64,000 nt of DNA from Methylotenera sp. (lineage in GTDB: Bacteria; Pseudomonadota; Gammaproteobacteria; Burkholderiales; Methylophilaceae), in contig NZ_JAQSDC010000004.1 in assembly GCF_029945705.1 (NCBI RefSeq), forward strand, positions 62,001-126,000. Direction: 5' to 3'. Both the position numbers and the translations under genes were made by a program. The notes under the pieces are model-generated. The model was not told where the DNA came from. It worked only from the letters and a program-made list of their open reading frames with translations, and did not search any database. This document shows, piece by piece, positions 8,049 to 17,428 of this stretch; position 1 is the stretch's first letter, and each line of letters opens with the position of its first letter.

Positions 8049-10019
8049 TTAGAGCATGTTGTAAATAAAGGCTGGCAACACTTCTTTACTTTGATTAAAA
8101 ATAATCCCTGTGACTTTTGCGCTGTTCGACTCTAGTTTTTCAACCGCAGTTCTAAGCATACTCTTGCGTGTAACACCACTTGCCGCGACCATCAAAGACT
8201 CGTCAGCTAAAGCAGAAAATACAAGTGCCTCGTTGCTTTTAAGTGCTGAGCCTGCGTCAATGATAATGTAATCAAAATTTGATTTAATCTCACTAATGAC
8301 TTCTGCAGCAGCGGTTGCGTAATACCCAAGCTCGGTCTTGCTGGCAAGTTTTCCTGCCCCCACCACAAATAAGCCTGCATCCTCAATATGATGTTGAATG
8401 TTTGCATTTCCTCCTAACAGCGCTTCAATTAAACCGTAACTCTCATTTAATTTGAATAGCTGACTTAATTTTCCATCTACAAAATTGGCATCGATTAAGC
8501 ATATTTTATTTTTCTTATTCTTAGCTAGATTCATTGCTAATGCAGTGGCAATAAAGGTGACCCCTTCACCAAAACTAGCGCTTGAAATAGTGATTACTTT
8601 AGCTTGCTTATGTTCTAACTTTTCGCCAATGCGCGTAATTAACTGCCAAATTCCTTGATGTATTATTTCGTTGTTTTTCAGTGCATGGTAATCATGCATG
8701 TTAAATTGCTTAATCATCGGCATATAACTGACGATCGGATTTGGTAACAATTTCTCAACGTCACCTCTAAAGTGAAGACGTGGGTCAAGCACATTGAGAA
8801 CAACCATTGAGCTAATGGCTAAGATGCAACCCAATGTAATACCAATGATGCCGCTAATCATCAATTTTAATAGCTTCCTTCCGCCAGCCTTTGCAGGTTC
8901 ATCTGCATACTCAGCAATACTAATGGGTACGAGTTTGTTTTTATAAACATTTTCGGTATTAAGTGCTTGATAGCGCTTTGTCTTTAGCTGTTCAAGTAGT
9001 TGCTTGCTAATTTCAATTCGTTCTTGTTTTTTGAGCATGAATTTTAAATTTTCGACTTGTGAGCTCAATCTTGTTACTTGTGGAGAGGAAGCTGCGTAAA
9101 TTTGTCGAGCTTTAGTTAAATCTGCTTCAACCTCCATTAATTGGGTAGCCATGTTTGCAAGCAATGGCACATCTTTTGAAATAAGTTCTCTACCACTACT
9201 ATTCGCTTGGGCAATACCTGAATGAAAGTCTGCAGGTGTTGTTTTTTCAATACGTGCAAGCTCCTGCAGCTCTTTTGCGACTAAGGTATCTAAATAGGCT
9301 GTCTGTTTTTTAGCTTCTTGTGCGTAAATGCTGTAATACTCGTCAATAAAAGCGGCTGCTAAGCCATTGGCCATGTTATCCACTTTTTCACGGTTAAATG
9401 ATTTAACTTGTAGCGTAATCAGCTCATCTAATTTCATTGACTCTGGAACTTGGGAAGTTTTTTCTAAAATCTCAATGGCTTGTCCGCCGCCAGATTTTTT
9501 TGATGAGCTCTCTAAAGAGGCCTTGAATGTATTAATCAGTCCTGTTTCATTGATGCTAGCTTGTTTAGCATCAATAACGCCATTATCTTTTTTAGAAAAA
9601 ATAGATCCTAGTGAGCCGATAGCCCCAAACACTTTATTACTAATGACTTGCGTTGAGCTTTGATAAAGGTCTCCGTTGGTAATACCGACAGTTTTAATTG
9701 CCTTTTCTAGTACTGGTTTACTTTTAATTAGTTCGGCACTAGTTGCGCCAGAGATGCCTAAGCCGCCTTCAGAGACTAAATTTTTTAATAGACCTGTGTC
9801 CGTTGCACTGTAGCGAATTAGAATCTTGGTTGAGGCTGTCCAGTCTAATGGCACTAAAGATGTCATTAACACAGCAATGATAGGTGGTGTTAATAATGCA
9901 AATAAAAATAACCTTGGCCTTAAAAATATCCTTGAAATAACTTCTCTAAAAGAAAACATATCAGTTTGGCTATCTACCAATTTTTCTGCCAAGCTTATCT
10001 GGTTTATATTCTGATTCAT
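8049..10019 (-). CDS. Wzz/Wzc-like chain-length protein with degenerate BY-kinase domain
   Basis: Protein of 656 residues laid out like a Wzc-type polysaccharide co-polymerase. It has an N-terminal Wzz domain with a membrane segment (about 32-52), a large periplasmic coiled region, a second membrane segment (about 385-410) and a C-terminal P-loop ATPase-like domain (from about 470). The kinase motifs are damaged. The Walker A region reads SASFGEGVTF, with Val487 in place of the essential Lys. Walker A' is LIDANFVDG with Asn512. Walker B is YIIIDAGSA. The Tyr-rich C-terminal tail is absent. It can probably set chain length and bridge to the outer-membrane exporter, but is unlikely to autophosphorylate. 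Codon 487 is GTC (8561-8559), so a single base error would not restore Lys. Confidence 0.85.
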   Translation of the reverse strand: MNQNINQISLAEKLVDSQTDMFSFREVISRIFLRPRLFLFALLTPPIIAVLMTSLVPLDWTASTKILIRYSATDTGLLKNLVSEGGLGISGATSAELIKSKPVLEKAIKTVGITNGDLYQSSTQVISNKVFGAIGSLGSIFSKKDNGVIDAKQASINETGLINTFKASLESSSKKSGGGQAIEILEKTSQVPESMKLDELITLQVKSFNREKVDNMANGLAAAFIDEYYSIYAQEAKKQTAYLDTLVAKELQELARIEKTTPADFHSGIAQANSSGRELISKDVPLLANMATQLMEVEADLTKARQIYAASSPQVTRLSSQVENLKFMLKKQERIEISKQLLEQLKTKRYQALNTENVYKNKLVPISIAEYADEPAKAGGRKLLKLMISGIIGITLGCILAISSMVVLNVLDPRLHFRGDVEKLLPNPIVSYMPMIKQFNMHDYHALKNNEIIHQGIWQLITRIGEKLEHKQAKVITISSASFGEGVTFIATALAMNLAKNKKNKICLIDANFVDGKLSQLFKLNESYGLIEALLGGNANIQHHIEDAGLFVVGAGKLASKTELGYYATAAAEVISEIKSNFDYIIIDAGSALKSNEALVFSALADESLMVAASGVTRKSMLRTAVEKLESNSAKVTGIIFNQSKEVLPAFIYNML

Positions 10020-10042
10020 TGTCGGCCCTTAATTTGCCAATT

Positions 10043-11728
10043 TTAGTTTGTTTTTGGTATATCAATGACTACTGTCACTACAGAGAATGGCGCAAGCATG
10101 ATATTTGAGTGGGTAGGCCAAGACGACTCTTGAATACCAATGCTGTCTGGAGCTGCTGTAGAGTAAGGTTCGCTCGCTTTACCATAAGGCCATTCTGGAG
10201 GGATGTCTTTGCCATTATGTGCAGTCATTTCATGTGCTTCAATTTTGAGCAGCTTTGCTTTTGCGGGCAGGCTCAGTTGACCAAAATCTAGTTGGATCGG
10301 ATAGCCTGTGGTCATACTACGATTAAGCAGATTTACGTATAACTTACCTTTTGCCGCATCCTTACTTGCTACAACAGTGACTTCTGATACCTGCTTTTCT
10401 GCCATGATCGTGCCAATGGCTGCACTGTCATAATGCGGACTCTGTAAGGTAGTTGCTACTTGCTGATTGCCAGTATAGTTGGCATACAGCGCAAATATCC
10501 AGAATGGCACTTTGGGTTTGCCTTCGTAGTTAATCCAACCCATAAAGCTTCTGTCTGTGAGTTTAAAATAGTTTGCTAGCTCTACGCTAGGGTGTGACAT
10601 TATCACCTGCAACATACGTGCTATGTAAACACCACTCCCCATGGTTTTTACGTGATCCAACCAATAGTTATCAACATCTGGTAAAGAAAACAAAGCGCCC
10701 CATTCGGTGATAGCGATACCAATTTTTTTATTCTTTTTATATTGATTAATGAGCTGTTCTAATTGGGTAAGACTTCTATCTACCGCCTCTGGTGCCGCCC
10801 ATAATGCTGGGTACACATCGTTTACATGAGGTTGACGCTCTGCTATTAATAATGGGAAATAGGCATTATGTACCGCAATCATATCAATGTCATTGGCGGC
10901 GTTCTCTAGTAATATTTTAGTCCAATCTGGATATTGTGTAGAAGGGCCTACATGCGCCTTAGCTACACCAATAGCAATGGTGGTTACGGTTGGATCTACT
11001 GCTTTAATCGCACGTGAAAATTCCACGTAGCGCTTCGCATACACTTCAGGAGTCACGGTAATTTTTTGCTCACCAGGGTTACCCGGCAGGTAAAGTTCAT
11101 TACCAATTTCCCACAGTTTAATATTCATAGGCTCGACTATGCCGTCTTCTAAGCGCAGCGGATTCTTTGGTTGATTGGCGTATGCTACCCAATCGGCTGC
11201 TTCTTGTGCAGAAGCTGTACCTGCATTGACGGTAATTAATCCCTCACTATGCGTTTCTTTTAAAAATTTAAAATACTCTGTTGTACCAAAACTATTTTCA
11301 GAGGTGCCTGGATCGGTAGGGTGCTTAGTTTGATGACGACGTTCAATAGGACCGATGCCATCTTGCCAATGATAGAAGTCTGCTAGAGTACCTCCTGGGT
11401 ATCGCATCACTGTTGTTTTCTGTTCTTTCACTAGCGTTACAATCTGCTCTTTCAATTGAGCATCTTTACCTGCAAGTCCACCAGCATCATTAAACCATTC
11501 TAGATTTGTACCGAAAATATGTGGATTAATGCTACCTAAATTAACATTCAAATTAATATGGCACTTAAGCGCTTGTTTGGCCCATGTTACGGGGTAGGGT
11601 GCCGGCTGATTTACAGCAGACCCCACGTTTCGATAGTGTGTTTTAGCCACTTCCGATTGCTGACCGCAAGCCGTAAAAGTCAATAGCAACAATATTGCTA
11701 ACCATATAGCCTTTTTGTGCTGCATCAT
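10043..11728 (-). CDS. secreted GH-A clan glycoside hydrolase (arabinofuranosidase-like)
   Basis: Exported hydrolase of about 561 residues. The N-terminus has a hydrophobic stretch ending in TFTAC, a poor but possible lipobox. The catalytic domain resembles clan GH-A enzymes of the GH51/GH39/GH79 type. HIFGTNLEWFNDAGG and RYPGGTLADFYHWQDG open the barrel, WEIGNELYLPGN holds the acid/base Glu, and AITEWGALF holds the nucleophile Glu. A small beta domain follows from about residue 440. Numbering from the alternative TTG at 11734 puts these at 213 and 344. I prefer ATG 11728, because the TTG form adds only two residues. Lying between the wza- and wzc-like genes, it probably trims or releases the exported polysaccharide. 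Exact family and bond specificity are uncertain. Confidence 0.75.
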   Translation of the reverse strand: MMQHKKAIWLAILLLLTFTACGQQSEVAKTHYRNVGSAVNQPAPYPVTWAKQALKCHINLNVNLGSINPHIFGTNLEWFNDAGGLAGKDAQLKEQIVTLVKEQKTTVMRYPGGTLADFYHWQDGIGPIERRHQTKHPTDPGTSENSFGTTEYFKFLKETHSEGLITVNAGTASAQEAADWVAYANQPKNPLRLEDGIVEPMNIKLWEIGNELYLPGNPGEQKITVTPEVYAKRYVEFSRAIKAVDPTVTTIAIGVAKAHVGPSTQYPDWTKILLENAANDIDMIAVHNAYFPLLIAERQPHVNDVYPALWAAPEAVDRSLTQLEQLINQYKKNKKIGIAITEWGALFSLPDVDNYWLDHVKTMGSGVYIARMLQVIMSHPSVELANYFKLTDRSFMGWINYEGKPKVPFWIFALYANYTGNQQVATTLQSPHYDSAAIGTIMAEKQVSEVTVVASKDAAKGKLYVNLLNRSMTTGYPIQLDFGQLSLPAKAKLLKIEAHEMTAHNGKDIPPEWPYGKASEPYSTAAPDSIGIQESSWPTHSNIMLAPFSVVTVVIDIPKTN

Positions 11729-11787
11729 ACCCAAAAAAATAAGGTATACATGGCTTATGCCTCTAGGGAATCCAGTTTAAGCGTCAT

Positions 11788-13077
11788 TTATCTTGTGCTA
11801 GGGCTACTGTTGATGTTGTAAGAGACGTTAGTACCAAATGGCAAGATACCGCGCACATATTGCGCGATGTAACGGTTTGCCTTAGCAATACCAGTTGGTG
11901 GCAAAATGATTAAGTCTTGAGGATTAATCTTAAGGTCTTGCGCGCCAGAAGCTTGGCCTTCAATAATCTCATCAAGGTTGGTTTGATAAATGATGTATTC
12001 GTTATCTTTACCAGGCCTTAATAAAAGCACATTAGCTAAATCTGCATTTTCATTACCCCAGCCAGCCTGAGCAATCAGTTTAAGCATACTTAATTTTTTA
12101 GAAAATGGATAACGGCCTGGATAACGCACCTCACCACCAATATACACGTTGTATTCTGCATACTCTTGCACTGCAACATTGACTACGATTGGATTTTGAT
12201 AGTTTGGTTGTAGTCTTTGCGTGATTTCAGCTTTAAGCTCGGCGACCGTTTTCCCTTCGGCTGGTACATCTCCGTAGTTGGCAATATACACTGAGCCATC
12301 TTCTGCCACACGGGTTGGTAAGTTGCTCAAGTTTGTGTTTATTAACAAGCCGCTAGGGGTTAGGCGGGTATCTACTTGTTCGCGCGTATTTACTTTTGCC
12401 GCTGACACACTGGCTACAATTTCATTGTTAAACTTTTTGCTTACGGCAGTGGTAAGCGTATGTTCAACCTCCTGAACACTTTTTCCTAGTACATCAAAAC
12501 TTCCAAGGCCGGGTAGCATAACGTCGCCTTCCGAGCCTACTGAATAGTCACCTGTCATGCGTATAAGTTGCTCACCGAAAGAGTGTGTAAGCGCCCAAGA
12601 AACCTTAGGTGTTACATATAAGTCTTTATAGCTACTTTGTGATTTTTTGTTAAGTTCAGTCAGCGTCATACCTGAGGCAGCTATACTTTTTCCAACTCTA
12701 GGCAAGGTGATTCGTCCATCAGGGTTAACCATCACTTGGTAAACGCCTTCTGCCTCATCTGGAAGCTCTAAGGTTAACTCATCGCCAGGTGCCAACTTAT
12801 AACTAGAATCGCTATTCTGCGCAAAGCCTATATGTAATTGATTTCCTTTCTCCAATTTACGCGCTGAGCTTCCAAACTCTAAGGGCTCTATCTGCACTAA
12901 TATGACGTCTTTAGGCGATAAATGATAGAGATCAGTTGCGCTATTAATGGTTTTAGGGTCAATTTTCTGCATAGCTTTGCCAGGCACGATCAAATGTGAG
13001 CCTGGTAACGTATGTGCACATCCGCCTAGCAAACCACTTAATGCTAAAGATAAACAAAATAATTTAAAAATTTTCAT
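11788..13077 (-). CDS. Wza-like polysaccharide export outer-membrane lipoprotein
   Basis: Polysaccharide export protein of 429 residues with a lipoprotein signal (SGLLGGC, lipidated Cys20). The Poly_export domain begins YKLAPGDELTLELPDEAEG and continues NPDGRITLPRVGK. A second export-like segment (DGSVYIANYGDVPAEGKTV) and an SLBB domain (YNVYIGGEVRYPGRYPFSK and LSMLKLIAQAGW) follow. It would form the outer-membrane pore working with the Wzz/Wzc-like protein two genes downstream. The C-terminal segment after SLBB (residues about 385-429) should include the membrane-crossing helix seen in Wza. The first 60 residues after the signal (PGKAMQKIDPKTINSATDLY) are less typical. Confidence 0.9.
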   Translation of the reverse strand: MKIFKLFCLSLALSGLLGGCAHTLPGSHLIVPGKAMQKIDPKTINSATDLYHLSPKDVILVQIEPLEFGSSARKLEKGNQLHIGFAQNSDSSYKLAPGDELTLELPDEAEGVYQVMVNPDGRITLPRVGKSIAASGMTLTELNKKSQSSYKDLYVTPKVSWALTHSFGEQLIRMTGDYSVGSEGDVMLPGLGSFDVLGKSVQEVEHTLTTAVSKKFNNEIVASVSAAKVNTREQVDTRLTPSGLLINTNLSNLPTRVAEDGSVYIANYGDVPAEGKTVAELKAEITQRLQPNYQNPIVVNVAVQEYAEYNVYIGGEVRYPGRYPFSKKLSMLKLIAQAGWGNENADLANVLLLRPGKDNEYIIYQTNLDEIIEGQASGAQDLKINPQDLIILPPTGIAKANRYIAQYVRGILPFGTNVSYNINSSPSTR

Positions 13078-13103
13078 GTTGCTCGCTCTATTGTTTGGTG
13101 TTT

Positions 13104-14264
13104 TTAATCACGTGCTTTTGCGTTAGCTAAATGCTTAATTGCCTGATCTACTTTGCTGACAAATGTTTGCCAGGTAAATTGTTTAACATGTTGATGTGCT
13201 TGCTGTCCCATTGTTTTGCATAGCGTGGGATTTAACGCTAATGCTCGCATTGAATTTGCCCAACTATCAATATCTTCGGGTGCATGCAAAAACCCAGTTT
13301 GACCATGAACAACACTTTCTAAAGGGCCACCACTCGCATTTGCAATCACGGGCTTAGCAAAGCCCATAGATTCTAACGGAACAATACCCCAATCTTCGTT
13401 TAATGGTGTAAATAAACAAAATGAAGCCGTGCTGTATAAAGAGTTTAACTGTTGGCTGCTAGGGGAGATCACAAACTCCACCTCTACACCCTCAGGTACT
13501 AGATCACGCATATCTTGTAAATAACTGTGGCTTTTCGCATCCAAAAATCCAGCCACGACGAGCTTCCAAGGGCTAGGTAGCCCAGCCTTAACAAAGGCTT
13601 TTATGCCTTGCTGAATGTTTTTTGTCCACATAATACGACCAGGCAGTAGGATGAATGGCTGATATGTAACGTTTGAAACATCCTCTTTCCATTCAATACC
13701 AGGGTATGCCATAGTCATAGCAGCTTCGTCTGTACACAAGTTGCCTTTAATAATGCGATTTTTCACTTCGGAGCTAGTGGTAATCACGCCATCGTAATAT
13801 GACCAAGCCAATCTATCGACCGCTGTAAACAAGTATTTGAATGTTTTGTAAGCTACTTTATATAAAATCCCTCTGCCTTTGAGTGCTAATTGCTCATACA
13901 CAGGATCAAATGCAGCACGCAAGGGAGTGCTGCATATATTTAGCAATGGTAACTTATGATTACGGAATGTAATTAAATCACCGATGCCATCACACCATAC
14001 TGCAACAATATCGATGTTTTCAGTCGGGATTTTTTGCTTTGATACTTGAAATGCACTTTTCAAAGTACCACCAATGGTACGTTTAACAGTTGTCTGGTTG
14101 AGCACACGTACATCAACATTGGCAAACTCTTTAAATGTGTTTTCTGGGTCATAATAACCAGTATAGACAATCCATTCATGCTCAGAGCGCGTAACCAGCT
14201 CCAGTAAGCTTTTCTCAAGGCCGCCATGAAGGTAAATCCATGGTTGGTATAGTGCAATTTTCAT
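13104..14264 (-). CDS. glycosyltransferase family 4
   Basis: GT-B-fold glycosyltransferase of 386 residues, probably retaining (GT4). The N-terminal domain starts MKIALYQPWIYLHGGLEKSL, with the Gly-rich GGLEK acceptor loop. The C-terminal nucleotide-sugar domain has FILLPGRIMWTKNIQQGIKA and the E-x7-E motif in LNEDWGIVPLESMGFAKPV followed by NASGGPLE. It is cytoplasmic and adds one sugar to the lipid-linked repeat unit. Its start overlaps the stop of the preceding gene by 4 bp (ATGA), showing translational coupling in the EPS operon. Donor sugar unknown. Confidence 0.85.
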   Translation of the reverse strand: MKIALYQPWIYLHGGLEKSLLELVTRSEHEWIVYTGYYDPENTFKEFANVDVRVLNQTTVKRTIGGTLKSAFQVSKQKIPTENIDIVAVWCDGIGDLITFRNHKLPLLNICSTPLRAAFDPVYEQLALKGRGILYKVAYKTFKYLFTAVDRLAWSYYDGVITTSSEVKNRIIKGNLCTDEAAMTMAYPGIEWKEDVSNVTYQPFILLPGRIMWTKNIQQGIKAFVKAGLPSPWKLVVAGFLDAKSHSYLQDMRDLVPEGVEVEFVISPSSQQLNSLYSTASFCLFTPLNEDWGIVPLESMGFAKPVIANASGGPLESVVHGQTGFLHAPEDIDSWANSMRALALNPTLCKTMGQQAHQHVKQFTWQTFVSKVDQAIKHLANAKARD

Positions 14265-15379
14265 TTCTGACTCATTCTTAGTATATTAAAATAAATTTGT
14301 TCTTGAGCTTCTGCAAGTCGATCCCAAAGGTAGCTTTTAGCTTCCTGATATGCGCACAAGCCTTTTCTCAAGCACTCACTTTCATCTTTCCAGTAGTTGG
14401 CTATATGTTCAGCAAAACCACTGATATCCCCTGTGCTGGCGAGAGATGACCAGTCTGGCTTTAATAGTTCATTTAAGTGGTCAATATCGTAAGCAATCAC
14501 GGGCTTGCTGCTTGCCATTGCTTCTAGCGCCGTCAAGCCAAAGGTTTCCTGTCTGGAAGGCATCACTAAAAAACGACAGTTGCGTAAAACTTCATTTTTT
14601 TGTGTGCCTTCTAAACGACCCTTAAACAGGACAACATCGCTTAAACCAAGTGTTTTAACACTTTGCTTTAAAGCGGATTCGTCTTGCCCTGCCCCCACTA
14701 TCCATAATGGGATATTCAAGTTCTTTTCTTTTAGCATTTTCCATGCCAATAGTAGGTCATCTAAACCTTTATGTTGAATATCCAGTCTGCCTAAGAATAG
14801 GGCGTAGTCACCAAGCATTCCTGGTTGTTGTAATGCACTAGCATTAATGCCGCATGGAATTTTATAAATATCTGCATGTGGTAATAGGGCCTTAAAGTAT
14901 TCGCCCATTTTGTGTGTTTGTACGATGATATGGCGGTGTGGAAAATGTAAGGCACGCTTGCGCATGATGGCTTCAAATGGCAGTTTGTAGCGCTTTTCCC
15001 AGTCTTTGAAAAAATGCCATTGCACGATAGAAATGACTGGCTGTTGCGTAGATTTTTGCAAATTACAAAAGCCAAATGGCGGCGTAAATTCCTCTACAAT
15101 CAGGTCATGAGGTATACGCTTTATTGCTGCAGGTAGTCGACTCAAATAACTTAAATGTGAAGATAATCCCCAACCAGGAATAGTAATGCCTAAGCGCTGG
15201 TAATGAATATTGCTTCTAACAATGCCTTGTTCGCTGCCTTTATAGCTTGCTGTTAGCACCGTGATTTGATGATTTTTCGACAGTCTTGAGTTAATTTCAT
15301 AAGTGCGCACTGGCTGCCCACCTCGTAAAGGGTTATCAAGATCATCGGTATCTGTATGAATAATCCGCATATCGATCAT
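14261..15379 (-). CDS. glycosyltransferase family 4
   Basis: GT4-type enzyme of 372 residues. The N-terminal Rossmann domain carries LDNPLRGGQPVRTYEI, the C-terminal one ALFLGRLDIQHKGLDDLLLA and IVGAGQDESALK, and the E-x7-E motif is in SRQETFGLTALEAMASSKP. It overlaps the genes on both sides by 4 bp, so it lies in one tightly coupled transcript with them. An internal ATG at 15370 (MRIIHTDTDDL) is an alternative start. It should transfer a sugar during repeat-unit assembly; donor and acceptor are not readable from the sequence. Confidence 0.85.
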   Translation of the reverse strand: MIDMRIIHTDTDDLDNPLRGGQPVRTYEINSRLSKNHQITVLTASYKGSEQGIVRSNIHYQRLGITIPGWGLSSHLSYLSRLPAAIKRIPHDLIVEEFTPPFGFCNLQKSTQQPVISIVQWHFFKDWEKRYKLPFEAIMRKRALHFPHRHIIVQTHKMGEYFKALLPHADIYKIPCGINASALQQPGMLGDYALFLGRLDIQHKGLDDLLLAWKMLKEKNLNIPLWIVGAGQDESALKQSVKTLGLSDVVLFKGRLEGTQKNEVLRNCRFLVMPSRQETFGLTALEAMASSKPVIAYDIDHLNELLKPDWSSLASTGDISGFAEHIANYWKDESECLRKGLCAYQEAKSYLWDRLAEAQEQIYFNILRMSQK

Positions 15380-16476
15380 TCAATTAAACTTAATGCGCCA
15401 GCCACGTTTTTTGCAGTGCGTTGCCAGCTGAACTCAGCAATTTTCTTATGCCCTTGCGTAGCGAGGTGTTGACTTGTATGTGTGTTATCTAAGATGCTCT
15501 TTATTTTGTCAGTGAGATCATCTGCGGAGTTTGGGTTAAAAAACACCGCAGCATTACTAAATAACTCCAAGTGCACAGCAATGTTTGAGCAAACTACGGG
15601 CACACCGCAAGCCATGGCCTCTAAAGGCGGTATATTAAAGCCCTCGTCTCTGGAAGCTGTGATAAATAATGCAGCATTTTGATAGAGATTAATAAGTGCA
15701 GATTCGCTCATAAAACCCATATAGTGAACGCGCTTAGTTAACCCTAATGCTTTTAACTGCACTTGCAGTTCGTTAAAGTAGCCTTTATCCCTGATTGCAC
15801 CAACGATAGCCAATTCAAGCTTTGGATAGTCATTTAGCTGCGATAGCATTTCAAAAATAGTTTCGATATTTTTGCGTTTTTCTATGGCGCCCACTGTGAG
15901 TAAATAAGGTTTTTCAATAGGCAATTGCGTTACTAAATGATCTTGATTAAAAACGCTAACATCAACGCCATTGTAAAAGGCAACTATTGGGGCTTTTACG
16001 TTTGTGCAGTAGGCTTCCACTTCAGCTTTAATCGCGAGTGTGGGCGTCAATATTAAACTTGCACGTTTAATTGTGTTTTTTGTGAGTGCGCGTACCAAGT
16101 TGTTCGATAGCCCTTTGTAGGCTTGTGCAAACTTGATTGGGGTTAAATCATGAATAGTCGCAATCAGTTTACAGCGCCCGCAAAACCATGGTGCTAACCT
16201 TTGAATAAGCAAAGCATCTAAATGATAGCGATATACCAGCCATGGTAATAGAATCAAGCGCTCGAACAAAGGGTTAGCAAAAGCCAGTGGCACATATTGA
16301 ACGCCTTTAATGTGATTGGGCGTTACTTGCAATGTAGCAAATTCAGTTTTGGTCACAAATACAATATATTCATGCTCAGGCGCTTCTGTAGGTAGTTGCT
16401 GAACGAGCTCGCGAACAAAGCGTTCTACGCCACCGATGTTTTTACCAAGCACATGTCCATCAATGCCGATACGCAT
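15376..16476 (-). CDS. glycosyltransferase family 4
   Basis: GT4-type glycosyltransferase of 366 residues. It starts MRIGIDGHVLGKNIGGVERF with the acceptor-loop GGVERF. The donor domain reads YLLTVGAIEKRKNIETIFEM, with the family's R/K-K-N motif, then VHYMGFMSESALINLYQNA. The E-x7-E motif is in SRDEGFNIPPLEAMACGVP. This arrangement is typical of mannosyl- or rhamnosyltransferase-like GT4 enzymes, but specificity is not provable. It overlaps the upstream GT2 gene by one base and the downstream GT4 by four. Confidence 0.86.
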   Translation of the reverse strand: MRIGIDGHVLGKNIGGVERFVRELVQQLPTEAPEHEYIVFVTKTEFATLQVTPNHIKGVQYVPLAFANPLFERLILLPWLVYRYHLDALLIQRLAPWFCGRCKLIATIHDLTPIKFAQAYKGLSNNLVRALTKNTIKRASLILTPTLAIKAEVEAYCTNVKAPIVAFYNGVDVSVFNQDHLVTQLPIEKPYLLTVGAIEKRKNIETIFEMLSQLNDYPKLELAIVGAIRDKGYFNELQVQLKALGLTKRVHYMGFMSESALINLYQNAALFITASRDEGFNIPPLEAMACGVPVVCSNIAVHLELFSNAAVFFNPNSADDLTDKIKSILDNTHTSQHLATQGHKKIAEFSWQRTAKNVAGALSLIE

Positions 16477-17423
16477 TATTGAGTCACTTTCTTCATGTTG
16501 GTAACCTTTAATATATCAATTAGTCTTGCCCACGCACATTGCAGTGCTTCGTTATTCACTACACCTAATTTGGGAATTTTGAATAATGCAACTGAGAGGC
16601 GGATTAACGTACCTAAAAAAATAGCTAAACGCGCTGAGCGGGCCTGCGAACTGCCATAATAGTCCTGCACAATCATCATTAAGTGGCGTTGTTGCCAAAG
16701 GCTGTTTCTTACCTTTGCCGCGATATTTTTTGAGCTTGCGCCACCGTAATGCATAATGTCTGCGGCATCATAAAGAATAACTTTTCCATGTTTAGCCAGT
16801 TTTAAGCAAAGCTCTATATCTTCGCAATACATAAAAAACCTTGCATCAAATCCACCTACACTTAAGTAATCTTTGGTACGCATGACCATGCACACGCCTG
16901 ATACCCAGTCGACATTCATCTCTTTTGCCCAGCGGTAATCTCCATCTGTGCCCCGAAACCATCTGGCTTTAGGAAATACTCTATTTAAGCCAAAACTCTG
17001 CATCCATACGCGCATGGCGGTAGGTGCGAAGCCAAAGGTTTTTGGTTGGATTTCACCAGTATTTGGTAAAATCACTCTTGGGCAAATACAACTGACTTCC
17101 TGATGTTTCTCAAGATAGTCCACGAGTATCTGTGGAGTGTTTGTGGTTAAAATGGCATCGCTATTCAGTAGCATGACATATGCCCCCTTAGCCTGTTGAA
17201 CACCTAAATTGTTTGCCAAACCAAAGCCTAAGTTGCTTTTAGATTCAATCAGAACAACCTCTGGGAAGTTTTGTTTTACCATTTCGCAACTGCCATCGAT
17301 TGACGCGTTATCGACAACAATCACCTCTAGTTGATTTGGTGCGTAGGTATAAACCGAGCTTAAGCACTCATTAAGATAGGCTAAGGTGTTGTAACTGACA
17401 ATAATAATGCTGAGATTAGTCAA
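16476..17423 (-). CDS. glycosyltransferase family 2 (WbbL-like)
   Basis: GT-A-fold, inverting GT2 enzyme of 315 residues. Visible motifs are LSIIIVSYNTLAYLNECLSS at the start, VDNASIDGSCEMV, LLNSDAIL in the place of the DxD motif, WVSGVCMVMR, and the acceptor motif YCEDIELCLKLAKHG (ED). The pattern is closest to rhamnosyltransferases of the WbbL/RfbN type. The C-terminus has a hydrophobic stretch (about 265-290) that may bind the membrane. It is cytoplasmic and acts on the lipid-linked repeat unit. It lies 5 bp after the upstream acyltransferase gene. Confidence 0.85.
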   Translation of the reverse strand: MTNLSIIIVSYNTLAYLNECLSSVYTYAPNQLEVIVVDNASIDGSCEMVKQNFPEVVLIESKSNLGFGLANNLGVQQAKGAYVMLLNSDAILTTNTPQILVDYLEKHQEVSCICPRVILPNTGEIQPKTFGFAPTAMRVWMQSFGLNRVFPKARWFRGTDGDYRWAKEMNVDWVSGVCMVMRTKDYLSVGGFDARFFMYCEDIELCLKLAKHGKVILYDAADIMHYGGASSKNIAAKVRNSLWQQRHLMMIVQDYYGSSQARSARLAIFLGTLIRLSVALFKIPKLGVVNNEALQCAWARLIDILKVTNMKKVTQ

Positions 17424-17428
17424 GGCTT

